NCBI GenBank assembly: GCA_019423125.1
Contig: JAHZBZ010000001.1
Coordinates: 84,406-148,405, forward strand
Source of the DNA: Bacillota bacterium
GTDB lineage: Bacteria > Bacillota > Clostridia > Christensenellales > Borkfalkiaceae
Direction: 5' to 3'
DNA: 64,000 nucleotides
Made by a program: the position numbers and the translations under genes. A model generated the notes under the pieces. It worked only from the letters and a program-made list of their open reading frames with translations, did not search any database and was not told the DNA's origin. Positions within the stretch are counted from its first letter, which is position 1. Every line of letters begins with the position of its first letter. Below, piece by piece: positions 52,729 through 60,528 of this stretch.

Positions 52729-55677
52729 ATGAAAGACATTTTAAAGGCAAAGGGTGTGCGGATCTGGATGATTGCAGGGGCGATCCTGGTGGTCCTGCTG
52801 CTGGCGGTGAACCTTGTGGCGAATTATTTCAGCAGCATCATCAGCATCGCGCTGGGCGGAGACCGGCCGTACGAAGTGGACAAAGAGAATGCGGTCGTGT
52901 ATTACGAGACGGAGACGTCGAGCAAAGACGAGGCGAACGAGCGTGCAGCGGAGGTGACGCGCCGCGTCGCGGAGGAGGGGATCATCCTCCTGCGCAACGA
53001 GGCAGAGGCGCTGCCGCTCGAGTCCGGCGCGAAGCTGTCCGTCTTCGGCAAAAACAGCGTGAATCTCGTGTACGGCGGTTCCGGGTCGGGCGGGGGAGAC
53101 AACACGTTCGCCAAAAAGACGCTGTACGAATCGTTGGAGGCGGCGGGGTTTGAGGTGAACGAAGCCCTGAAGGAATTTTACGAGGACGACAGCCGGTCCG
53201 GTCCCCCGCGCCCCGCCAATTCGAGCGACCTGAACACGGGCGACACACAGTCCTCCATCGATACAGGGGAGACGGACATCGGGCGGTATACGTCGGAGAT
53301 CACCTCGACGTATGCCGCGTATAACGATGCCGCCTTGGTCGTATTCTCCCGCATCGGCGGGGAGGGGAGCGACCTGCCAATGACGGAGGTGGAAGAGAGC
53401 GGCGACCGTGCGGGGGCGCGGCACTACCTCGCCCTGGATACGGACGAGCGCGATCTGCTCGCGCACGTCGGCGAGCATTTCGACAAGGTGATCGTCATCC
53501 TGAACACGCTGAACATCGTGGAGGCGGGATTTTTGCAGGAGTACGGCGTGGATGCCTGCCTGTGGATCGGCGGCCCGGGGTCGACGGGCATCATGGCGCT
53601 GGGCGATATCCTCAACGGCACGGTGACGCCGTCCGGGCATACGACGGATACATGGGCGGCGAATTTCACGAAAGACCCGACCTTCAACAACTTCTCCGCG
53701 CGCGCGGTGGCGAACGGCGACACCTATCGCAACGCAGAGACGGGGAGGGATACGACGGAGCACTTCGTGAATTACGAAGAGAGCGTCTACATGGGGTACC
53801 GCTACTATGAAACGCGCGCGGAACAGGAGCGCGCGAAGAGCGGCGGGTCGGACGCATGGTATGAAGAAAACGTCATCTATCCCTTCGGGTACGGGCTGAG
53901 CTATACGAGCTTTGCCTGGGAGGTGACGGATGCGGAGAGCATCGAAGATGTCTCGATTTCGGCGGAGGGCGCGTATGAGGTCACCGTAAAGGTGACGAAC
54001 ACGGGCGCCTATGCGGGGAAGGATGTCGTGCAGGTGTACGCAAAGCTGCCGTACGAAGCGGGCGGGATAGAAAAGCCGTACGAGGTGCTCGTCGGATTTG
54101 CGAAGACGCCGCTGCTGTACCCGGAGGGGGAGGCAAACGGGGCAGATAAGCCGAACAGCTGCGAAGTGACGATCTCCGTCGACCCGTATTATTTCGCATC
54201 CTACGACTATACGGGCAAAAGCGGGTTTACGGGGTATGTGCTTGAGGGCGGGGAATACAGCCTGCTCGTCAACAGCGACGCGCATACGGTACGGGAAGAG
54301 ATTCCCTTCAGCGTGAGCGGAGACATCACTTACCTCGAGGACCCCGTCACGGGGAACGACGTCGTGAACAGGTATACAGACTGCGAGAACAGCGCCTTTG
54401 ACGCGGATACGCAGCTGGAATTTCTGATGTCGAGGGAAGATCTGAGCGTCCTGCCGGATGCGCCGCAGGAGGCGGACCGCGATGCGAGCGCACAGCTGCT
54501 CGGGCAGATCGCAGACCGGACGCACAACAACCTCGAGGCGGCAGAGTACACGATGCCGACGCAGGGCAGCGCGGCTACGCCGCTCGCAAACGTCATCCGC
54601 CACGACGAGGAGACGGATACGTACTATGCGGACTATGAGGACGGCGCGTGGGAACAGGTCCTGAGCGCGCTGAGCGTGAACGACCTGGCGAATCTGTACA
54701 ACAACGGCGCGTTCCAGACGGTGCGCCTGGACCGCATCAACAAGCCGCAGACGCTGGAGTCGGACGGGCCGGTAGGCTGGTGCAACTTTATCTCCCTGGG
54801 TACGGACGATACCTGGAAGGGCAACAACGTATATACGTCCCAGGTCGTGATGAGCGCGACGTGGAACACGGAGCTGATTTACGAGATGGGCGAGTGCGTG
54901 GGAGAAGAGGGGCTGTGGGGCGCCAAGCGCACGGCGGAGGAGGACGGCTTGCCGTACTCCGGCTGGTATTCCCCGGGGGTGAACCTGCACCGCAGCCCGT
55001 TCGGCGGAAGGAACTTCGAGTATTTTTCGGAGGATCCCTTCTTGACGGGCATGATCGCCTCGGCAGAGGTGCAGGGCTGTCAAAGCAAGGGCGTAAACTG
55101 CTATGTGAAACACTTTGCTGTGAACGAGCAGGAAACGCACCGGAACGGCGGCTGTTCGTGGGTGACGGAGCAGGCGATGCGCGAGCTGTACCTTCGTCCC
55201 TTCGAAATGACGGTAAAGATCGGCAAGACGCGCGCGATGATGAGCTCGTTCAACCGCATCGGCACCCGCTGGACGGGTGGGGATTACCGCCTGCTGACGG
55301 AGATCCTTCGCGGCGAATGGGGATTCGAGGGCACGGTCATTTCCGATTATAACGAGAACAGCTCGTATATGGACCCGAAACAGATGATTTATGCGGGCGG
55401 AGATCTGAACCTGTGCTCGAACCGGGCGCGCATGTGGAGCGATTATGACAGCGGCTCTGCCGCCGACGTGACCGTGCTGCGCAGGGCGGCGAAGAATGTG
55501 CTGTACACGACGATGAACAGCAACATGATCAACAGCTTCAATTACCGCTATGCGATGGCGTACTGGAAGATGGGGCTGATCATTGCCGACTGCGTCGTCG
55601 CCGCGGGCATCGTCGCCTGGGGCATCACCGTCATCGCTGTTGCGGCACGCAAGAAAGCAAAGAATGAACAGGTTTAG
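52729..55677 (+). CDS. Permuted GH3 glycosidase, membrane-anchored at both ends (3)
   Basis: A 982-residue enzyme with the same reversed order as the 43874 gene: transmembrane helix (~11-35), GH3 C-terminal-type domain (EEGIILLRNEAEALPLESG), FnIII-like part with YPFGYGLSYTSF, TIM barrel with LHRSPFGGR, YVKHFAVNE and nucleophile D873 in GTVISDY, then a C-terminal transmembrane helix (~945-968) and basic tail. GC content and codon use are noticeably richer in G/C than in the first GH3 gene, so it may have a different history. ATG follows AGAGGTG 26 bp after the lipoprotein stop. Last gene of the sugar operon; a strong hairpin follows. Confidence 0.9.
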   Translation: MKDILKAKGVRIWMIAGAILVVLLLAVNLVANYFSSIISIALGGDRPYEVDKENAVVYYETETSSKDEANERAAEVTRRVAEEGIILLRNEAEALPLESGAKLSVFGKNSVNLVYGGSGSGGGDNTFAKKTLYESLEAAGFEVNEALKEFYEDDSRSGPPRPANSSDLNTGDTQSSIDTGETDIGRYTSEITSTYAAYNDAALVVFSRIGGEGSDLPMTEVEESGDRAGARHYLALDTDERDLLAHVGEHFDKVIVILNTLNIVEAGFLQEYGVDACLWIGGPGSTGIMALGDILNGTVTPSGHTTDTWAANFTKDPTFNNFSARAVANGDTYRNAETGRDTTEHFVNYEESVYMGYRYYETRAEQERAKSGGSDAWYEENVIYPFGYGLSYTSFAWEVTDAESIEDVSISAEGAYEVTVKVTNTGAYAGKDVVQVYAKLPYEAGGIEKPYEVLVGFAKTPLLYPEGEANGADKPNSCEVTISVDPYYFASYDYTGKSGFTGYVLEGGEYSLLVNSDAHTVREEIPFSVSGDITYLEDPVTGNDVVNRYTDCENSAFDADTQLEFLMSREDLSVLPDAPQEADRDASAQLLGQIADRTHNNLEAAEYTMPTQGSAATPLANVIRHDEETDTYYADYEDGAWEQVLSALSVNDLANLYNNGAFQTVRLDRINKPQTLESDGPVGWCNFISLGTDDTWKGNNVYTSQVVMSATWNTELIYEMGECVGEEGLWGAKRTAEEDGLPYSGWYSPGVNLHRSPFGGRNFEYFSEDPFLTGMIASAEVQGCQSKGVNCYVKHFAVNEQETHRNGGCSWVTEQAMRELYLRPFEMTVKIGKTRAMMSSFNRIGTRWTGGDYRLLTEILRGEWGFEGTVISDYNENSSYMDPKQMIYAGGDLNLCSNRARMWSDYDSGSAADVTVLRRAAKNVLYTTMNSNMINSFNYRYAMAYWKMGLIIADCVVAAGIVAWGITVIAVAARKKAKNEQV

Positions 55678-55691
55678 GGGCAGAAAGCATT

Positions 55692-55727
55692 TTAACGGCC
55701 CGTCGCATTTGCGGCGAGCCGTTTATC
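55692..55727 (+). terminator. Terminator of the glycosidase operon
   Basis: AACGGCCCGTCGC pairs with GCGGCGAGCCGTT (two mismatches) around a short loop, followed by TATCTTTT. Confidence 0.65.
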
Positions 55728-55833
55728 TTTTGAATTCATGGCAAAAATTGTTTTTGATTGCGGATACACCAAGGATAAAATCTGTGCTGAATCAGACACA
55801 GATTTGGACGTAACCGCCGCGAAAAAAGATCTT

Positions 55834-55917
55834 TCAAGCTCCTTTCATTCCCGGCTCATCCGGGCCGCTGTAATAGGCAATAGTGCGGTGAGTATCGCAG
55901 ATTTCGCGTGTCGTCAT
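55834..55917 (-). pseudogene. Truncated small gene coupled to the 55914 gene
   Basis: ATG overlaps the preceding stop (ATGA). The frame reads MTTREICDTHRTIAYYSGPD then EPGMKGA and ends after 27 codons. The AYYSG core recalls small proteins encoded beside PcfJ-type genes in Clostridia elements, which are longer, so this copy is probably cut short. Confidence 0.35.
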
Positions 55918-56201
55918 GGCAGCACCTTGTAATATTTTCCGTGAACTTCAACGGCGTTGCCGCCGATTTTGGGCTGTCCCTTTGCGCAGGCGCGTAAAAT
56001 GATTTTGTCCTTCTCTGCGGGGGCGCGGTCAAAATCTCCGTAATCGAATTTATCGTCTGCGCCGACTTCGATTATTTTGAAGCCTTTGCCTATAAGAAAC
56101 GCTGAGAACTGCCAGAGCTTTTCAAAGCGCCCGTTGCTGTCAAAGACGGCGCAGATATTCTTTGCGGGGTGGTAAGCGGTGATACGAAAATAGTTTGCCA
56201 T
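55914..56201 (-). CDS. Hypothetical conjugation-region protein
   Basis: A 95-residue protein (begins MANYFRITAYHPAKNICAVFD, ends GNAVEVHGKYYKVLP). Compact alpha/beta make-up, no membrane segment. It lies 15 bp after the PcfJ-like gene with GGAGGAAACAATT before its ATG. Such proteins travel with PcfJ in gut mobile elements; function unknown. Confidence 0.55.
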   Translation of the reverse strand: MANYFRITAYHPAKNICAVFDSNGRFEKLWQFSAFLIGKGFKIIEVGADDKFDYGDFDRAPAEKDKIILRACAKGQPKIGGNAVEVHGKYYKVLP

Positions 56202-56216
56202 AATTGTTTCCTCCTG

Positions 56217-57551
56217 TTAAGCGGCAAGTTTTTTGATGGTGCGGTTGGCATACGGCAGCCAGACTTTGTTGACGTAATGCAGAACGTCGTCGCTCGGCCG
56301 ATGGTCGTGTTCGCCGTAGCATTGCAGTACCTTATGCGTCTTTAAGGAATATTCGAGTGTTACGAACGGCGTATCCGGTTGCGTCTTTGTGCGTACAAAG
56401 AAAATGAGCGAATCTTCGCGGATCATTTTCTGGTCGTAGTTCATTCGCCCTACGCAGTGGTGCAGGACTTTCCCTTCGCGCACGAGGTCGGCTGACGTCT
56501 TTGCGATGATACAGATGAACGCACTCCGCTTATCGTGTTGCAAGGAAAGATATTTGCGTGCGACTTCGCCGAAGGCTTTTTTGAGGTCACGTTTTGCCGC
56601 CTCATTCGCCTTTGCTTGCGCCGTGGCGTATTGGTCGATACGAATATCGTGCCAGCGCATGAAGTCGTGCGGCAGCCTGTTCTGCGGGAGGGACATATCC
56701 AACTGTAAATGCTCGCAGGCTTTGAGGTAGTCAAGGTACAGCCTCGGCGTGATTTTCTGTTCGTCGATATAGCGGAAGAACTCTTTGAGTTTTTGCCCGC
56801 GGAACAGTCTGCGGATGGGCTTATAGTCCATCTCCCGCTCAAAGCATTTCTTCCTTGTAAGGAATGCCTGTATTTCCTTAATCGGCTTATCCGTTTTATA
56901 CGCCTGCATGATGGTTTCTATGTAGAGAGGAAAAGGCGATGCGGTCAACTCCGGGCGACGGCGAATCAGCCACTTGCAGAATTGCTTGTCCGTTCCGATG
57001 CGTTTTAGAATGGTGATGCTGTCGTAATACATACCGAGGCCGGCTTTCATGAGCATTTCAAGCTGCGGGAATCTTTCGTACAGCCGCAGGTATTTCAGAA
57101 GTTTTGTGCCGCGATATAGCTTATAGGCGCTGTATTTATATTCGGGCAACTTGTCGATGACCTGCATATTGATTATGGGCGCCCACGGATCGTAATAGCG
57201 GTCTTTTGCCCAGCATACGCCGCGCTCGTACCAACGCCGTTCTTTCTGGATGCCTTCGTCGTGCCAGCCGACGCGGAAGCCCATGCTGCCGCAATAGCAG
57301 TATTCAAGGTCTTTTACAAAGCGCTTCGGGGAATGAACGCCGTGCCATGCGAGTGCTTTGCAGTACCATTTTTTGCGATAGTGCTTGACGGCGACGGTAA
57401 CTTTGATGAGTTCCTTGTGCCATATTGCAATATAGGCGTAAAAGCGGAGCTGCTTATTCGGCGTCGGGAACTCTTTTTTATCTTCGCGTTCTATCAGGCG
57501 CAGGATATATTTGGGAATAGGTCTGATGTCTTTTTCTGTCATAGGTGTCAC
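56217..57551 (-). CDS. PcfJ-like protein
   Basis: A 444-residue protein of the PcfJ type, named from the enterococcal pCF10 conjugation region. Characteristic C-terminal half: VREGKVLHHCVGRMNYDQKM, then SLIFFVRTKTQPDTPFVTLEYS, and WLPYANRTIKKL at the end. The N-terminal half is rich in Tyr/Trp/Cys (YCYCGSMGFRVGWHDEG). The role in conjugation or plasmid biology is not established. It overlaps the upstream gene's stop by 4 bases (ATGA), so the two are co-translated. Confidence 0.85.
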   Translation of the reverse strand: MTPMTEKDIRPIPKYILRLIEREDKKEFPTPNKQLRFYAYIAIWHKELIKVTVAVKHYRKKWYCKALAWHGVHSPKRFVKDLEYCYCGSMGFRVGWHDEGIQKERRWYERGVCWAKDRYYDPWAPIINMQVIDKLPEYKYSAYKLYRGTKLLKYLRLYERFPQLEMLMKAGLGMYYDSITILKRIGTDKQFCKWLIRRRPELTASPFPLYIETIMQAYKTDKPIKEIQAFLTRKKCFEREMDYKPIRRLFRGQKLKEFFRYIDEQKITPRLYLDYLKACEHLQLDMSLPQNRLPHDFMRWHDIRIDQYATAQAKANEAAKRDLKKAFGEVARKYLSLQHDKRSAFICIIAKTSADLVREGKVLHHCVGRMNYDQKMIREDSLIFFVRTKTQPDTPFVTLEYSLKTHKVLQCYGEHDHRPSDDVLHYVNKVWLPYANRTIKKLAA

Positions 57552-57823
57552 CTCAATGTAATTTCGTTGCCGAGCAGTTCATCCAGCGCGGCGAGTGCCT
57601 CCGTATCGAAGGCGGAAAGGTCTAAATCGGGTTCGTCCTCTGTAAAGTCCGGTTCTTCGATGTCGCCGTCAAATTCGCGCATCTCTTCTTCGGAGAGTAT
57701 CTCGCCCGTTTCAAGGTCAACATTTTGCGCAGAGGGCAGCTCACGGATGCCGTCGTTTTCAATCACGACGACGTCGTGTCTGTTTCGGGTGATTTTATCG
57801 AAGTACGTATAATAATTTTTCAC
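57548..57823 (-). CDS. Acidic hypothetical protein upstream of PcfJ
   Basis: A 91-residue, strongly acidic protein (EEPDFTEDEPDLDLSAFDTE) beginning MKNYYTYFDKITRNRHDVVVI. The ATG follows GGAGAT. It is commonly seen just before PcfJ-like genes. No catalytic motif. First gene of the minus-strand operon 57823-55834. Confidence 0.55.
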   Translation of the reverse strand: MKNYYTYFDKITRNRHDVVVIENDGIRELPSAQNVDLETGEILSEEEMREFDGDIEEPDFTEDEPDLDLSAFDTEALAALDELLGNEITLR

Positions 57824-58015
57824 TTATCTCCAAATTTTCATATCGTAAAATTCTTTTCAAAACCGTCCCCTTGCGAGGCGGTTTTGCTATGCTAAAAATG
57901 GAGAGGAAAACAGGATTAAAAACGGGAATGGCGGTAAGGCGTGCACTTGGCTTATATATGAGCGGGCGCCGAAGAAAATTAAGTCCTTTCCGGGAAGTTC
58001 GATTGCTTTCTATGT

Positions 58016-58144
58016 TTATATTTTTGTGTCCATTTTATAAATACTCTTATGGATATGATCCTCACATGCGTTTGCCTCTATAATTTCCACTCCATGGTAT
58101 TGACACCGCCACTTCGTATGTGCTAAACTATCTATGTCTTTCAT
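58016..58144 (-). pseudogene. IS200/IS605 TnpA remnant with internal deletion
   Basis: From ATG 58144 behind AGGAGGTCTA the frame reads MKDIDSLAHTKWRCQYH and jumps directly to GVEIIEANACEDHIH. In full-length IS200-type Y1 transposases these two stretches are separated by ~33 residues (the IVFxPKYRR part), and DHIH holds the catalytic HUH. The 42-codon product lacks the rest of the enzyme, including the Tyr. It is an inactive relic. Confidence 0.7.
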
Positions 58145-58235
58145 TAGACCTCCTGTTTTACCTTTGTTGCGATTGCCAGTCGCCTCAATTGTATTACAGG
58201 AATTTCTTTTTTGTCCATAGTTATAAACTTTTTAT

Positions 58236-58254
58236 CCACTCACTCAGTGAGTGG
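58236..58254. repeat. Short palindrome
   Basis: CCACTCACTCAGTGAGTGG: 9-bp arms. It stands between the IS200 remnant and the XRE promoter and may be a transposon-end hairpin or an operator. Confidence 0.4.
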
Positions 58255-58271
58255 TTGTCTTAAACAAATTA

Positions 58272-58324
58272 AAATAAATCAATGTCAATATTGTATTGAC
58301 ATTGATTTATTTTTAATGTATAAT
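58272..58324 (+). promoter_or_regulatory. XRE promoter inside a 41-bp perfect palindrome
   Basis: AAATAAATCAATGTCAATA (58272-58290) and its exact reverse complement (58294-58312) flank TTG. The -35 TTGACA (58296-58301) lies inside the right arm, and TATAAT (58319-58324) follows after 17 bp. This is a classic autoregulated promoter for the downstream XRE gene. The arms contain the same TGTCA/TGACA half-sites as the shared promoter-operator at 58738. Confidence 0.8.
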
Positions 58325-58348
58325 ATGCACTAATAAGGAGATGCCGCA

Positions 58349-58726
58349 ATGAAAAAACCAGATAGACCCGAAATCGTAGGACAACGGCTTCGAACATTGA
58401 GGGAAGGAATACACCTTTCTCAAGCAAAGCTTGCGGAAAAAATGGGAAATATCGATCAACCCGCCATTTTCCGTTATGAAAATGCCTGTTCTTTTCCGCC
58501 GTATTCTGTTTTAATGTTATATGCAGACTTTTTCGACGTGTCGCTCGATTATATTTTTGGGCGCACAGATAATCCGCAGGGAAAACTATACAACTATCAG
58601 CCACAGTTTATGAAAAATAGAGAAGAGATGCAGGAACTTATCGAAATGTGTTTCGATCCGAAATCTCCCGCCAACGCAAAACTAAAAAAAGCTCTGTTGG
58701 AATTATTGCAAGAAAATCAAAAATAA
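58349..58726 (+). CDS. XRE-family regulator
   Basis: A 125-residue protein. Helix-turn-helix at ~12-60 (LRTLREGIHLSQAKLAEKMG, then QPAIFRYE), then the linker SLDYIFGRTDNPQG typical of C1-like repressors and a helical C-terminus. ATG behind AAGGAGATGCCGCA. A 41-bp palindrome covers its promoter. It precedes the HEPN gene, which has its own promoter carrying related half-sites, so this protein may repress both. Confidence 0.88.
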   Translation: MKKPDRPEIVGQRLRTLREGIHLSQAKLAEKMGNIDQPAIFRYENACSFPPYSVLMLYADFFDVSLDYIFGRTDNPQGKLYNYQPQFMKNREEMQELIEMCFDPKSPANAKLKKALLELLQENQK

Positions 58727-58737
58727 TTTTTTATATA

Positions 58738-58770
58738 TGACTATATCTGTCAAGTTTTTCATGGTATAAT
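58738..58770 (+). promoter_or_regulatory. Shared promoter-operator (copy 4)
   Basis: TGACTATATCTGTCA (58738-58752) with TATAAT at 58765-58770, 17 bases from the TGTCA half-site; TTTATATA precedes it, as in copies 2 and 3. The predicted transcript start (~58777) rules out the GTG at 58775 as the normal start of the next gene. Confidence 0.7.
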
Positions 58771-58795
58771 CATTGTGAAAAAGGAGGAATATGAA

Positions 58796-59695
58796 TTGAA
58801 GCAATTTGATGAAGCGTTAAAGCTTGCAAAAAAGTTCGATGATGCAACCCTAAGCAAGAACGCTGTTCAATTGAAAAATTTGATAGATGAGGTTGAATAC
58901 GATATAGAACGACACGATATCTATTATCGAGTTGCTATGTATTATTCTCTCGCATCGGCAACGTTTGATTTATGGAAAATGGAACATATTGATGAAATGC
59001 CGGATAGAGAATCTTTACAAAAACAGTTATTCTTTTATCGGAAATCAATAGAACTTTTTTCAAACGATTGTTTAAGAACGATAGCCGATAATCCTTATAT
59101 AATTTCACTAAAAACGAGCGTATATGTGAATTATGGCAATACTCTTGATGCTTGCGGACGAAAATTACTTGCTGTTGAGCAATATTATAATGCTTTGAGA
59201 ATTTACCCCTTTCATCCAATGGCATTAGGAAATTTAGGATCTTCTTATCTTCATTATTCTATGTTTTTATCATCTAACAAAGGATATGTGCGAGATTGTA
59301 TAAACCATTATGCCGTACAAATGTTGGAGGAGGCTATTTACAGCGACGATTATAATATTCACGATGATGCTAAAGCATTTTTTGTTTCTCGATTAGCAAC
59401 TTTATCGCCTGAATATATAGAATTTTTACGAAAAGATATTCAATTCCATACTATTAAAAAACTGACTAAATCGGAGCGAATTTATCGTCAATGGTGTATA
59501 GATCGAGGTTTGTTTCTCTCTCCTTTAAGTGATTTGCCTTGCAATAATTTATCTTTTGCTATTGATGAAATGAGTTTACCGCCAATAGTAATCTCAGGAA
59601 ATCAAGGAATTCGGGTACGAGCCGAACGGGAAAGACGTATCGCTATTATATCTGCAACCGAGCGCGCAAACACCTCTGCGAGAAGGGGAAGGTAG
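58796..59695 (+). pseudogene. LA2681-type TPR–HEPN gene, 3' end replaced
   Basis: The start is TTG 58796, 8 bases after AAGGAGG. The product has TPR-like helices (VYVNYGNTLDACGRKLLAVEQYYNALRIYPFHPMALGN split over ~115-155) and then the start of the LA2681-type HEPN region (YRQWCIDRGLFLSPLSDLP, ~235-255). HEPN domains are RNases of defence and toxin systems. Past about residue 271 (59608) the DNA is that of a serine recombinase read out of frame (the 59611 remnant), so the catalytic C-terminal part of HEPN is lost and replaced by ~28 nonsense residues. The family assignment rests on recalled motifs. Confidence 0.6.
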
Positions 59696-60207
59696 AAAAA
59701 GAAAAGATTGAAAATTTTGTGGTCTATAAGACAATGGAACTATTGCAAGAGGACGAAACGATTGAGCGGCTTGCGCAGTTACTCTACACCCTGCAATATG
59801 AGGAAAGTACGATTTTACCGCATCTTGAAGAACAATTAAAAGAGAAGGAACGAGAGATCGAAAACATTGTGACGGCAATTCAGAAAGGTGCGGCATCGGA
59901 TACGCTGATTGCAAGATTGACGGAGATAGAACAACAGAAAAAGACGCTTGCGGAAACGATAGCCGAAGAAAAGAAAAAATCGCCCGTCTTTGCGAAGGAC
60001 GAATTCAAAATGGCTCTATGCAATTTCCGAAAGATAGACATCGGGAAGTTGGAAGACCGCAGGAAACTCATCGACACGTTCGTGAACAGCGTATTCCTTT
60101 ATGATGATCATCTGAAAATCATCTATAACGGAAAGGAAAAAGAAGAGGCCATTTCTCTTGAAGAATTGGAAAGTTCGAAAATATCCCAAGGCGGTCAGCC
60201 ATTTTGA
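59611..60207 (+). pseudogene. Serine recombinase 3' remnant
   Basis: From 59611 the frame reads SGTSRTGKTYRYYICNRARK, LCEKGKVEKEKIENFV and on to SKISQGGQPF-stop, matching the zinc-ribbon and coiled-coil part of the 36519 recombinase at about two-thirds identity. The catalytic N-terminal half is missing; the junction with the HEPN gene is at ~59608. It keeps the natural ending GGQPF that the 36519 gene has lost. Confidence 0.85.
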
Positions 60208-60243
60208 GGACTGCTATCAGAAAATGATAGCGGTCCTCATCTT
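60207..60243 (+). terminator. Hairpin after the recombinase remnant
   Basis: GAGGACTGCTATCA pairs with TGATAGCGGTCCTC (60207-60238, one G-U), followed by ATCTTTT. Confidence 0.7.
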
Positions 60244-60351
60244 TTACGCGTTCTTGTTTAACAAACGTGAAAATTTGTCTCAAAAATCACGCAAAAAAAG
60301 GGCATTTGGGACTCATTTGGGACCTGAGCGGGTATTTTCAGGGGCATTTTA

Positions 60352-60525
60352 CAGCTCATAATCAAACTTTTCCTCCTCGGAAAGGGCATATTTTTCCGAA
60401 TAATCGGTATAGCCGCGGTCCACGACGGAAGTTTTCACATCCTTGTCGAACGAGTGGCCGTCCCATAACATGACGAGTTCATGGTTGATCCCGCACTCCT
60501 TATATCGCGTACAAAAAGGAATGTA
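60352..60525 (-). pseudogene. Tyrosine integrase C-terminal remnant
   Basis: On the minus strand the frame reads TRYKECGINHELVMLWDGHSF, then VVDRGYTDYSEKYALSEEEK and a stop, matching the last ~57 residues of the 38156 integrase (including GHSF and the nucleophile Tyr region). The sequence breaks at ~60525, where the TndX-type element begins. The whole arrangement, serine recombinase 3' end followed by a convergent integrase, copies that at 37500-38300. Confidence 0.85.
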
Positions 60526-60528
60526 TAT

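Noticed and set aside
52741..55140. Open minus-strand frame of ~800 codons antisense to the third GH3 gene
   Set aside because: Same reason: a codon-bias shadow of a well-supported gene on the plus strand.
57871..58083. 70-codon plus-strand frame
   Set aside because: No ribosome site at its start, and its 3' part is antisense to the IS200 remnant.
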